In this document: in pieces, positions 41,325 through 50,248 of the stretch | Position numbering within the stretch: the first letter of the stretch is position 1 | Layout of the letters: every line of letters starts with the position of its first letter | Source of the DNA: Parapedobacter tibetensis | GTDB taxonomy: Bacteria > Bacteroidota > Bacteroidia > Sphingobacteriales > Sphingobacteriaceae | Assembly (NCBI RefSeq): GCF_024643205.1 | Contig: NZ_JAMKQJ010000008.1 | Location: forward strand, 186,001-250,000 | DNA length: 64,000 bases | Direction: 5' to 3' | Notes under the pieces: generated by a model | Seen by the model: the letters and a program-made list of their open reading frames with translations, nothing else | The model's database searches: none | What the model was told of the DNA's origin: nothing | Translations under genes and position numbers: made by a program

Positions 41325-43451
41325 ATGTCTGAGATCATTGGAAAAACATCGTTCAAGCATGTAAGCTATTTATGGAATAAGGCCAAAGCCGCCGAACTAG
41401 CGGGGGATGAAGTAGCCTTGTTGCTCTACCGTTCCAATCTATTGGGGGCTGATTTGCGCCTCACCAACTATGGAGGGGGCAATACGTCGTGCAAAGCCAT
41501 TGCCAAGGACCCCCTGACCGGATTGGATACCGAAGTAATGTGGATTAAAGGATCCGGCGGGGATATCGGCACACTTAAGCGCAGTGGCTTGGCAGCGTTA
41601 TATGTCGATCGCCTCAGGAGCCTTGAACATATTTACAAAGGGATTGAACAGGAAGATGAAATGGTGGAGCTTTTCAATCATTGCATCTTTGACTTGGCGT
41701 CCAAGGCGCCTTCCATCGATACACCATTACACGGATTTCTTCCGTTCAAACACATAGACCACCTGCACCCCGATGCGGCGATAGCCATTGCGGCGGCCAA
41801 AGATGGTCAGCGCATCACGCAGGAATTGTTCAACGGTGAAGTAGGGTGGGTAGCCTGGCAGCGCCCAGGATTTGACCTGGGGCTGAAACTGAGGCAATGC
41901 CTTGATGAAAACCCGGGTATCCGAGGCATCATGCTCGGTTCGCACGGGTTGTTTACCTGGGGCGATACAGCCTATGAAAGCTATGTAAATACCCTTACGG
42001 TCATTGAGAGATGTGCCGAATACCTAGAAGCAAATTATGGCAAGAAACACCCAGTTTTCGGGGGAGCGAAGATTCAGGGTATCGCCGCCGAGGGCCGGAA
42101 GAAGCAAGCTGCCGCCTTGGCACCTGTGCTCCGTGGATTTTGTTCGTCCGAACGCCATATGATAGGGCATTTCACCGATGATGAGCGGGTGTTGGAATTT
42201 ATCAATTCCAACGACCTTGAACGCCTAGCCCCATTGGGTACCAGCTGCCCGGACCATTTCTTGCGCACCAAAATCAGTCCACTGGTGTTGGATTTGGCAC
42301 CTGATGCTGATTTGTTTGATGTGGAGGGGCTAAAGGCCAAATTGGCACCGGCTTTTGAGGCCTATCGGCAAATGTACAAGGAATACTACGAAACCTGCAA
42401 GCACCCGAACAGTCCAGCCATGCGCGACCCCAATCCGGTGATTATTCTCTATCCCGGCATTGGCCTCTTTTCTTTCTCAAAAGACAAGCAAACCACACGC
42501 GTAGCGGCCGAATTTTACATCAATGCCATCAACGTAATGAAGGGCGCTGAGGCTATATCCGAATATACCTCCCTGCCGCGGCAGGAAGCCTTCGATATTG
42601 AATATTGGTTGCTGGAAGAGGCCAAGTTGCAGCGGATGCCAAAACCTAAGCCATTATCGGGCAAGGTAGCCTTGATTACGGGAAGTGCTGGCGGTATCGG
42701 AAAAGCGATTGCCAAGAAATTCGTGCAAGAAGGAGCTGTGGTGGTTCTCAACGACCTCCATGCAGAACGGCTAGCGGATGCCGGAGAAGAATTTAAGCGT
42801 GAATTTGGTAAAGATGCGTATGCAACAGCCTTGCTGGATGTCACAAACGAAGAACAGATCCAACACACATTTGACGAAGCGGCCCTAGCTTTCGGAGGTG
42901 TCGATATTGTCGTGAATAATGCAGGGCTGTCCATCTCAAAACCCATTGAGGGCCATACGAAGAAAGATTGGGATTTGCTTTATGATGTTTTGGTTAAAGG
43001 CCAGTTCTTCATTTCACAAGCTGCTGTAACCCTGTTAAAGAAACAACGCATAGGCGGAGACATCATCAATATCGTGAGTAAGAATGCCTTGGTAAGCGGG
43101 CCCAATAATGCCGGTTATGGCAGCGCTAAAGCGGCACAGCTGCACTTGAGCAGGCTGAATGCCGCTGAACTGGGGGCAGATAAGATTAGGGTGAATGTCG
43201 TAAATCCCGATGCGGTGATCAGCGATAGCAATATTTGGGCTGGGGGATGGGCCGAAGGGCGTGCCAAAGCATACGGCATCACCGTTGAGGAATTGCCTGC
43301 ATACTATGCCAAACGCACCTTGCTCAATGAGGTCATTTTGCCGGAAGATATCGCCAACGCTTGCTTTGTGCTGGTGGGTGGCCTGATGAACAAATCCACC
43401 GGAAATGTGTTGAATGTGGATGGCGGGGTAGCCATGGCATTCGTACGTTAA
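41325..43451 (+). CDS. rhaD: Rhamnulose-1-phosphate aldolase / lactaldehyde dehydrogenase fusion (RhaEW type)
   Basis: Two-domain enzyme of 708 residues. The N-terminal class II aldolase (about 1-430) cleaves L-rhamnulose-1-phosphate to dihydroxyacetone phosphate and L-lactaldehyde; NYGGGNTSCK, HIDHLHPDAAIAIAAAKDG and GSHGLFTWGD supply metal and phosphate residues. The C-terminal short-chain dehydrogenase (about 445-708) has VALITGSAGGIGKAIAKKF and the catalytic Tyr598-x-x-x-Lys602 (YGSAK), and is expected to oxidise L-lactaldehyde to L-lactate. This differs from E. coli, where RhaD is aldolase only. The symbol for the fusion varies (rhaD, rhaEW, yuxG). It lies 65 nt after rhaT. Confidence 0.93.
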   Translation: MSEIIGKTSFKHVSYLWNKAKAAELAGDEVALLLYRSNLLGADLRLTNYGGGNTSCKAIAKDPLTGLDTEVMWIKGSGGDIGTLKRSGLAALYVDRLRSLEHIYKGIEQEDEMVELFNHCIFDLASKAPSIDTPLHGFLPFKHIDHLHPDAAIAIAAAKDGQRITQELFNGEVGWVAWQRPGFDLGLKLRQCLDENPGIRGIMLGSHGLFTWGDTAYESYVNTLTVIERCAEYLEANYGKKHPVFGGAKIQGIAAEGRKKQAAALAPVLRGFCSSERHMIGHFTDDERVLEFINSNDLERLAPLGTSCPDHFLRTKISPLVLDLAPDADLFDVEGLKAKLAPAFEAYRQMYKEYYETCKHPNSPAMRDPNPVIILYPGIGLFSFSKDKQTTRVAAEFYINAINVMKGAEAISEYTSLPRQEAFDIEYWLLEEAKLQRMPKPKPLSGKVALITGSAGGIGKAIAKKFVQEGAVVVLNDLHAERLADAGEEFKREFGKDAYATALLDVTNEEQIQHTFDEAALAFGGVDIVVNNAGLSISKPIEGHTKKDWDLLYDVLVKGQFFISQAAVTLLKKQRIGGDIINIVSKNALVSGPNNAGYGSAKAAQLHLSRLNAAELGADKIRVNVVNPDAVISDSNIWAGGWAEGRAKAYGITVEELPAYYAKRTLLNEVILPEDIANACFVLVGGLMNKSTGNVLNVDGGVAMAFVR

Positions 43452-43540
43452 ATTATTCTTTTTTAGCAGAATTGTCAATTAAATCACCCCAATGAGCGCC
43501 AATTGGCAATTCTGTATTAACTTTGACAAGAGAACCGATT

Positions 43541-44815
43541 ATGAATATCGATAAAAATCAAATAACAGCACATAACCAACAATTGGAAACGGCCCACCGT
43601 CGCAAATTTGCGCAACTGGTGGAAGACCTCCCGAACCATGAAGGGATCTTACAAAAACTGGTCGACTTCCAGGTAGCTATTCCCAGCTGGGCCTTGGGCA
43701 CAGGCGGCACGCGCTTCGGTCGGTTTTCAGGCGGAGGTGAACCTGGTAACTTAGAGGAGAAAATAGCTGATATCGGCTTGCTCCATGCACTCAACCGCTC
43801 CAGCGGTGCCATATCGCTGCATATTCCTTGGGATATTCCAAAAGACTATGCGGCTATTCGGGCATTGGCAAGCCAGCATGGCTTGGTATTTGATGCCATG
43901 AATTCCAATACATTCCAAGACCAACCCGGTCAGGCGCTGAGCTACAAGTTTGGCTCCATGCAGCATGTAGATAAGGCGGTGCGCAAACAAGCCGTTGACC
44001 ATAATATTGAGGTCATCAAGCACGGTGTGGAATTGGGCTCAAAATCGCTGACGGTATGGCTGTCGGATGGTTCATCTTTTCCTGGCCAGCTGAATTTCCG
44101 CCACGCATTCCAACATACATTGGAAAGCCTGCAGGAGGTATATGCTGCATTGCCGGATGACTGGAAATTATTTGTAGAATATAAAGCGTTCGAGCCCAAT
44201 TTCTATTCCACCACAGTGGGCGATTGGGGGCAGTCGCTACTATATGCCAGCAAGCTTGGCGATAAAGCCTATACCTTGGTGGATCTGGGCCATCACCTGC
44301 CTAATGCCAATATCGAACAGATCGTAGCCCTATTGCTGATGGAAGGAAAACTTGGAGGATTCCATTTCAACGATTCCAAATATGGCGATGATGACCTGAC
44401 CACGGGTAGCATCAAACCTTACCAACTATTTCTGATATTCAACGAATTGGTTGATGGCATGGATAATAAGGGCATGAACCATGCCCGTGATTTAGGCTGG
44501 ATGATTGATGCTTCGCACAATGTCAAGGATCCCCTAGAAGACTTGTTGCAATCCGTGGAAGCCATACTCATTGCCTATGCGCAAGCATTATTGGTAGACC
44601 GCGTGGCATTGGCAGAAGCACAAGTTGGCAACGATGTTGTGCAGGCTCAGGAAATCTTGCAACGGGTTTTCCGTACGGATGTGCGTCCTTTGGTAGCCGA
44701 GGCACGGTTGCGCGCAGGAGCGGCATTAGACCCCATCCAATTGTTCAGGCAGCTGGATATGCGCGGTGAATTAATTAAGGAGCGTGGAGCAAAGACGGTG
44801 GCTACGGGGCTATAA
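43541..44815 (+). CDS. rhaI: L-rhamnose isomerase (RhaI type)
   Basis: Converts L-rhamnose to L-rhamnulose. It is a 424-residue TIM-barrel enzyme of the Pseudomonas/Bacillus RhaI family and not E. coli RhaA. The ATG at 43541 is preferred over a TTG six codons upstream. Metal-site elements: YKAFEPNFYSTTVGDWGQSL with catalytic Glu, LVDLGHHLPNANIEQIVALL, GGFHFNDSKYGDDDL and HARDLGWMIDASHNVKDPLE. The C-terminal part includes RLRAGAALDPIQLFRQL. It lies 89 nt after the aldolase gene and precedes rhaB across an AT-rich repeat. Confidence 0.94.
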   Translation: MNIDKNQITAHNQQLETAHRRKFAQLVEDLPNHEGILQKLVDFQVAIPSWALGTGGTRFGRFSGGGEPGNLEEKIADIGLLHALNRSSGAISLHIPWDIPKDYAAIRALASQHGLVFDAMNSNTFQDQPGQALSYKFGSMQHVDKAVRKQAVDHNIEVIKHGVELGSKSLTVWLSDGSSFPGQLNFRHAFQHTLESLQEVYAALPDDWKLFVEYKAFEPNFYSTTVGDWGQSLLYASKLGDKAYTLVDLGHHLPNANIEQIVALLLMEGKLGGFHFNDSKYGDDDLTTGSIKPYQLFLIFNELVDGMDNKGMNHARDLGWMIDASHNVKDPLEDLLQSVEAILIAYAQALLVDRVALAEAQVGNDVVQAQEILQRVFRTDVRPLVAEARLRAGAALDPIQLFRQLDMRGELIKERGAKTVATGL

Positions 44816-44818
44816 AAG

Positions 44819-44914
44819 TTTACGATTTTAGATTGTAGATTTTAGATTTGTATATTATCGTCTCAATCTAAGATCGTAAATCTAAAATCGTAAATCTAAG
44901 ATCGTAAATCTAAA
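44819..44914 (+). repeat. AT-rich inverted and tandem repeat before rhaB
   Basis: Three tandem copies of a 14-bp unit, ATCGTAAATCTAA(A/G), occupy 44873-44914. TTTACGATTTTAGATT at 44819-44834 is an exact inverted copy of AATCTAAAATCGTAAA at 44879-44894, so the RNA can form a long hairpin. The repeat ends 6 nt before the rhaB ATG and leaves no clear Shine-Dalgarno site. Similar tracts recur between genes in related genomes as far as I recall; this is not verified here. Confidence 0.85.
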
Positions 44915-44920
44915 ATTATT

Positions 44921-46303
44921 ATGCGTACGCCAGTTATAGCCATATTCGATGTCGGGAAGACCAATAAGAAACTGTTCCTTTTCAATGAGCAGTACAAGAT
45001 TGTCTTTGAGCGGTCGGCAAGGTTTACGGAAACGGTGGACGAAGATGGCGATCCCTGTGAAAACCTGGAAAGCCTGCGCCTATCGGTGTTCGATTCGTTG
45101 CATGAGGTGTTCAGGAAGCCCGAGTTTGAGGTACGTGCCATTAATTTTGCAGCCTATGGCGCCAGCCTTGTCTATTTGGATGAAAATGGCAAGCCCCTCA
45201 CACCGCTGTATAATTACTTGAAACCTTATCCCGAGGAATTACAGCGAAAATTCTATGAAACCTATAGTGGGGAAGAAACATTTGCTTATACAACGGCTTC
45301 CCCTGTATTAGGCAGCCTCAACTCCGGTATGCAACTGTATCGCATCAAATATGAGAATCCGGCGTTGTTTGAGCGCATCCATTATGCGCTCCATTTGCCA
45401 CAGTACCTAAGTTTTCTCGTGTCGGGCCGTATGTATTCAGACATGACGAGCATTGGTTGCCATACCAATCTTTGGGACTTCACCAAAAACGATTACCACG
45501 AATGGGTTAGGCATGAAGGTATCATCAGCAAACTGGCTCCATTGGCACCAGCTGATGAAGTATTTCCTGCATCATTCCCGGGCAATGGCTACGGTGTGGG
45601 AGTGGGGTTGCATGACAGTTCATCCGCGCTGATTCCTTACCTGGTTAGTTTCCATGAGCCCTTTGTGTTGATTTCCACCGGCACGTGGTGCATCAGCCTC
45701 AATCCGTTCAATCACACGCCGCTCACCAAAGCGGAGTTGGATGCCGATTGTCTCTGCTACATGCAATACAAAGGCGCTCCGGTGAAAGCATCCCGGCTCT
45801 TTGCTGGGTATGAGCATGAGCAGCAGGTGAAACGGATATCGGAGCATTTCGGGCAATCCAGTAGTAAATACCGGAGCATTCCTTATAACAAGAATATCGT
45901 GGCCAAACTGCGAGCAGAAACCATGCACCCGAAACCGATTGGCGGCAAAGTTTCGGCATTCGCACAACGCCAACTCTCGGCTTTCGCATCCTATGAAGAA
46001 GCGTATCACCGCTTAATTATGGATTTAGTAGATTTACAGCGAATATCCACGCAATTGATCGTCACCGGTTCACAGGTAAAACGTATTTTTGTAGACGGTG
46101 GATTCAGCAAGAATACCATTTATATGAACCTCTTGGCTGAAGCTTTCCCGGAAATGGAGGTGTTTGCAGCTTCCATGGCACAAGCTACAGCAGTGGGAGC
46201 GGCGTTAGCTATTCACGGCGCTTGGAATAATCGGCCTTTGCCGAATGACCTCATCGAATTGCGATTTTATGCACATACGAGTGAAAAGGAAGGAGCCGGT
46301 TGA
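44921..46303 (+). CDS. rhaB: L-rhamnulokinase
   Basis: FGGY-family kinase that phosphorylates L-rhamnulose with ATP. The 460 residues start MRTPVIAIFDVGKTNKKLFL, where the family P-loop FDVGKTNKK contacts ATP. INFAAYGASLVYLDENGKPL marks the sugar site, and FVLISTGTWCISLNPFNHTP and IFVDGGFSKNTIYMNLLAEA are the C-terminal kinase signatures; VAGAALAIHGA-like ATAVGAALAIHGAWNN follows. It is separated from rhaI by the AT-rich repeat and is followed after 44 nt by the lldD-like gene. Confidence 0.93.
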   Translation: MRTPVIAIFDVGKTNKKLFLFNEQYKIVFERSARFTETVDEDGDPCENLESLRLSVFDSLHEVFRKPEFEVRAINFAAYGASLVYLDENGKPLTPLYNYLKPYPEELQRKFYETYSGEETFAYTTASPVLGSLNSGMQLYRIKYENPALFERIHYALHLPQYLSFLVSGRMYSDMTSIGCHTNLWDFTKNDYHEWVRHEGIISKLAPLAPADEVFPASFPGNGYGVGVGLHDSSSALIPYLVSFHEPFVLISTGTWCISLNPFNHTPLTKAELDADCLCYMQYKGAPVKASRLFAGYEHEQQVKRISEHFGQSSSKYRSIPYNKNIVAKLRAETMHPKPIGGKVSAFAQRQLSAFASYEEAYHRLIMDLVDLQRISTQLIVTGSQVKRIFVDGGFSKNTIYMNLLAEAFPEMEVFAASMAQATAVGAALAIHGAWNNRPLPNDLIELRFYAHTSEKEGAG

Positions 46304-46347
46304 AGATTACAACATATACATGTCCATATAGTTCAACATTGTCATAA

Positions 46348-47511
46348 ATGAACCCCGATTTACTGAAATACAATCCCCAATACCCATCGGTACAAGATCT
46401 TAAGAAAAAGGCCAAGCGTCGCATTCCCAAATTTGCCTTTGACTACCTCGAAGGCGGGTGCAATGATGAAGTGAACCTATTGCGCAACGAAGCTGATTTC
46501 CATGACATCCTGTTGATGCCTCAGTACCTCAAGAAACATAATGGGGTGGATATGAGCACGGAGCTTTTTGGCCATCGCTATGATGCGCCTTTTGGGATAT
46601 CGCCCATCGGGCTGCAAGGGCTCATGTGGCCCAATGCCCCGGAAATATTGGCCAAAGCGGCCTTGAAGCACAATGTGCCCTATATCTTGAGCACAGTATC
46701 CACCAGTAGTATAGAGCGTATTGCTGAAGTGAGCGAATCGCGGTTTTGGTTTCAATTGTACCATCCTACCGAAAATAAACTGCGGGATGACATCTTACGC
46801 CGGCTCGAAGCCGTACAATGTCCTGTACTGGTTGTACTGGTGGATGTGCCTTCTTTTGGACTGCGTTACCGTGAAATCAAAGCCGGGCTTTCCATGCCTC
46901 CCAAACAGAATATCCGTAATTTTATACAGGCAGCCATGCGGCCGGCTTGGGCTTTGGAGACACTCCGGGTAGGTATACCTGAATTTGCAACCTTGAAACC
47001 ATACATGGCAAAAGGATTGGATATGAGTCAATTGGGTAAATTTATGAATGCAACCTTCACCGGACGTGTAGATATAGATAAGATCACAGCCATCCGCGAC
47101 CTTTGGAAAGGCAAGCTGGTCATCAAGGGAGTGGTGAGTGAGGAAGATACAGAAGCAGCCATCCGTTTGGGGGTAGATGGTATTATTGTATCCAACCACG
47201 GCGGCCGTCAAATCGATGCCGGTGAGTCGACCATTAAACCGTTGAAAGGATTGGCAGACAAGTATGGCGATCAATTGAAGGTGATGATCGATAGTGGGCT
47301 GCGGTCGGGACCAGATATCGGACGAGCCTTAGCCTGTGGCGCCGATTTTACGTTCATGGGCCGCCCATTCATGTATGGTGTAGCCGCATTGGGCAAAAAA
47401 GGTGGTGATCATACCATAGCGATGATGAAAGCCCAATTTAAGCAAGTAATGGAGCAGGTATGCTGTGAAAAAGTGTCTGATTTCCCCAGCACGCTCATCC
47501 AATCCCGTTGA
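46348..47511 (+). CDS. lldD: FMN-dependent alpha-hydroxy-acid dehydrogenase, L-lactate dehydrogenase-like
   Basis: Oxidises L-2-hydroxy acids, most likely L-lactate, to 2-oxo acids. The 387-residue protein has the FMN beta/alpha barrel: FAFDYLEGGCNDEVNLL near 30, LLMPQYLKKHNGVDMSTELF, PFGISPIGLQGLMWPNAPEI, VIKGVVSEEDTEAAIRLGVD with the FMN Lys, SNHGGRQIDAG with catalytic His284, and VMIDSGLRSGPDIGRALACG. No signal peptide is present. Because the upstream fusion enzyme should yield L-lactate from rhamnose, this gene would finish the route to pyruvate. The electron acceptor (quinone or oxygen) is unknown; other hydroxy acids remain possible. Confidence 0.88.
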   Translation: MNPDLLKYNPQYPSVQDLKKKAKRRIPKFAFDYLEGGCNDEVNLLRNEADFHDILLMPQYLKKHNGVDMSTELFGHRYDAPFGISPIGLQGLMWPNAPEILAKAALKHNVPYILSTVSTSSIERIAEVSESRFWFQLYHPTENKLRDDILRRLEAVQCPVLVVLVDVPSFGLRYREIKAGLSMPPKQNIRNFIQAAMRPAWALETLRVGIPEFATLKPYMAKGLDMSQLGKFMNATFTGRVDIDKITAIRDLWKGKLVIKGVVSEEDTEAAIRLGVDGIIVSNHGGRQIDAGESTIKPLKGLADKYGDQLKVMIDSGLRSGPDIGRALACGADFTFMGRPFMYGVAALGKKGGDHTIAMMKAQFKQVMEQVCCEKVSDFPSTLIQSR

Positions 47512-47547
47512 TCATTATTTTCGGACGCACTAACTAAGATAACCAAC

Positions 47548-50232
47548 ATGCTATTCATAAGTCACTTTTCATGCCGAGCCATATTAACTATCCTAACCAT
47601 GGGATGTGGTATCGCTGTGCATGCTCAATCTGATATAGGCAGCTACGATCTGCGCTGCGAATACCTCGTTAACCCCATGGGCATTGATGTCGAAGCACCC
47701 CGCCTCACTTGGAAAATATCCGACACTAGCCAAGGTGCCAAGCAAACCGCATACCGTGTGCTAGTAGGCACGGATTCCATGGCGGTAGCACAAGGCAAAG
47801 GCGAAAATTGGGACACGGGCGAAGTACCTTCAGATGCAAATTTGGTGGTTTATAAGGGGACACCACTAAAACCATTTACACGTTATTTCTGGAAGGTGGA
47901 AAGTAAGGGGGTGGAAGGGAAAACTTACCAGCCTCGCGAAATAGCCGCCTTCGAAACCGGGATGATGGGTATGGAAAATTGGCAGGGCGCTTGGATTTCA
48001 GATAATAGTGATGTGGACCTCAAACCAGCCCCTTACTTCAGGAAGGCATTTGAAATGCCCAAAAAAATAAAATCGGCCCGCGCCTATATCGCTGTAGGTG
48101 GGTTGTATGAATTGTATATCAATGGCGAAAAAGTAGGCAACCATCGGTTAGATCCTGTATATACCCGTTATGATCGGCGCACCATATACATTACACATGA
48201 TGTGACTTCCTATTTGGCCGAAGGCAACAATGCCATCGGCGTGTTGCTGGGCAATGGATGGTACAACCACCAATCTACGGCCGTGTGGAATTTTCATAAA
48301 GCCCCATGGCGCAATCGTCCCGTTTTTTGCCTCGATTTACGGATTACCTATGAAGACGGCACAGTAAAAACTATTACTTCCGGAAAGGATTGGAAGACCA
48401 GTTTAAGCCCGGTTATATTCAACAGCATCTATACCGCAGAACATTACGATGCCCGATTGGAGCAGCCCGGATGGAATACGGCAGGCTTTGCCGACAGCGC
48501 TTGGAAAGAGGTGTATTATCGGTCGGCGCCTTCACGGCATATTGTAGCTCAAGCCATGCACCCCATTCGCAACGTCTTGGAGATACCGGCTATATCGATG
48601 AGCAAACCGAACGACAGCACCTATGTATTTGACCTTGGCCGCAACATCTCTGGGGTTAGCCGGATTCGGGTGCGAGGCGAGGCAGGCACGGTGCTTCGGC
48701 TCAAGCATGGCGAACGGCTGTATGACAACGGCCATGTCGATCTATCGAACATTGATTACCACTACCGACCCACTGATGATTCCGATCCTTTCCAAACGGA
48801 TATTTTGATACTGAAAGGGCAGGGAGAAGAAGAATTTATGCCCCATTTCAATTACAAGGGGTTCCAATATGTAGAAGTGACCAGCAGCAAGCCGATAACG
48901 CTGGCCAAAGAAAGCCTCACTGGCTATTTTATGCACAGCGATGTGCCGGCCATCGGTAAAATAGCTTCTTCCAATCCCGTATTGGATAAGATTTGGTGGG
49001 CCACCAACAATGCCTACCTATCCAACCTGTTTGGCTATCCTACTGATTGCCCGCAACGCGAAAAGAATGGTTGGACCGGCGACGCGCATATTGCTATAGA
49101 AACCGGGCTGTACAATTTCGATGGCATCACCGTATATGAAAAATGGCTGGCCGACCACCGCGATGAGCAACAACCCAACGGCGTGCTGCCCGCCATTATA
49201 CCCACAGGGGGCTGGGGCTATGAATGGGCCAATGGGCCCGATTGGACCAGCACCATTGCCATTATCCCATGGAATATCTATCGCTTTTATGGCGATAGCA
49301 AGCTACTTGCCGATTGTTACGATAACATAAAACGCTATGTAGATTATATCGAAAGCATTAGCCCCGAAGGGCTGACCACTTGGGGCCTTGGCGACTGGGT
49401 GCCTGTAAAATCCAAATCGCCCGTAGAGCTTACCTCCTCGGTTTATTATTATACCGATGCATTGATATTGGCCAAAGCAGCCAAATTATTTGGCAAGCAG
49501 GGTGATTACGAGAAATATACGGCCTTGTCTGCCAAAATCAAGGATGCCATCAATGCCAAATACCTGAACCGAGAAACAGGGATATACAGCAAAGGATTGC
49601 AGACGGAATTGAGTGTGCCGTTGTATTGGGGAGTTGTGCCTGATGAACTGGTCAGCAAGGTGGCGACCAACTTGGCTAAACGTGTCGAAGCAGATGGCTT
49701 TCATCTGGATGTTGGGCTGTTGGGTACCAAAGCCATCCTTAATGCATTGAGTGAAAATGGCTATGCCGATGTGGCGTATAAAGTGGCGGCGCAGGAAACC
49801 TACCCCTCATGGGGCTGGTGGATTGTAAATGGAGCCACCACGCTGTATGAAAACTGGCGCATCGATGCCAAGCGGGATATATCCTTAAATCACATCATGT
49901 TCGGCGAAATCGGCGCATGGTATTATAAGGCATTAGGGGGTATCCAGCCTGATGAGGCGCAACCCGGTTTCAAACATTTTATTCTTGAGCCCCACATCGT
50001 TGAAGGGCTGGAGCAGTTCGATGTGTCATTTAATGGGCCTTATGGAGCGATACGTTCTTCATGGCAGAAAACCGGTAAACGGGTCAAGCTTTCCGTCACT
50101 GTACCACCCAATAGCCAATGCACGTTCCGTTGGGATCGGGATAAATGGGCAAAGGCATCCATCGGCAAGCAGGCAAGCCAAGGGGAAACCATTGAACTTG
50201 CGGCTGGCCACCATGAGATTGTATTGCAGTAA
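47548..50232 (+). CDS. GH78 alpha-L-rhamnosidase
   Basis: Secreted glycoside hydrolase of 894 residues that releases terminal L-rhamnose. A signal peptide (about 1-26, ending VHAQ) is followed by N-terminal beta-sandwich domains (PRLTWKISD, YFRKAFEMPKKIKSARAYIA) and the (alpha/alpha)6 barrel. The motif DCPQREKNGWTGDAHIAIE places Glu505 as the probable general acid; ATTLYENW places Glu768 as the probable general base. NHIMFGEIGAWYYKALGGIQ belongs to the C-terminal sandwich. It is the last gene of the rhamnose operon and feeds RhaT. It meets a convergent gene 16 nt later. Confidence 0.95.
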   Translation: MLFISHFSCRAILTILTMGCGIAVHAQSDIGSYDLRCEYLVNPMGIDVEAPRLTWKISDTSQGAKQTAYRVLVGTDSMAVAQGKGENWDTGEVPSDANLVVYKGTPLKPFTRYFWKVESKGVEGKTYQPREIAAFETGMMGMENWQGAWISDNSDVDLKPAPYFRKAFEMPKKIKSARAYIAVGGLYELYINGEKVGNHRLDPVYTRYDRRTIYITHDVTSYLAEGNNAIGVLLGNGWYNHQSTAVWNFHKAPWRNRPVFCLDLRITYEDGTVKTITSGKDWKTSLSPVIFNSIYTAEHYDARLEQPGWNTAGFADSAWKEVYYRSAPSRHIVAQAMHPIRNVLEIPAISMSKPNDSTYVFDLGRNISGVSRIRVRGEAGTVLRLKHGERLYDNGHVDLSNIDYHYRPTDDSDPFQTDILILKGQGEEEFMPHFNYKGFQYVEVTSSKPITLAKESLTGYFMHSDVPAIGKIASSNPVLDKIWWATNNAYLSNLFGYPTDCPQREKNGWTGDAHIAIETGLYNFDGITVYEKWLADHRDEQQPNGVLPAIIPTGGWGYEWANGPDWTSTIAIIPWNIYRFYGDSKLLADCYDNIKRYVDYIESISPEGLTTWGLGDWVPVKSKSPVELTSSVYYYTDALILAKAAKLFGKQGDYEKYTALSAKIKDAINAKYLNRETGIYSKGLQTELSVPLYWGVVPDELVSKVATNLAKRVEADGFHLDVGLLGTKAILNALSENGYADVAYKVAAQETYPSWGWWIVNGATTLYENWRIDAKRDISLNHIMFGEIGAWYYKALGGIQPDEAQPGFKHFILEPHIVEGLEQFDVSFNGPYGAIRSSWQKTGKRVKLSVTVPPNSQCTFRWDRDKWAKASIGKQASQGETIELAAGHHEIVLQ

Positions 50233-50248
50233 AAAGATGTGCTAGCAG

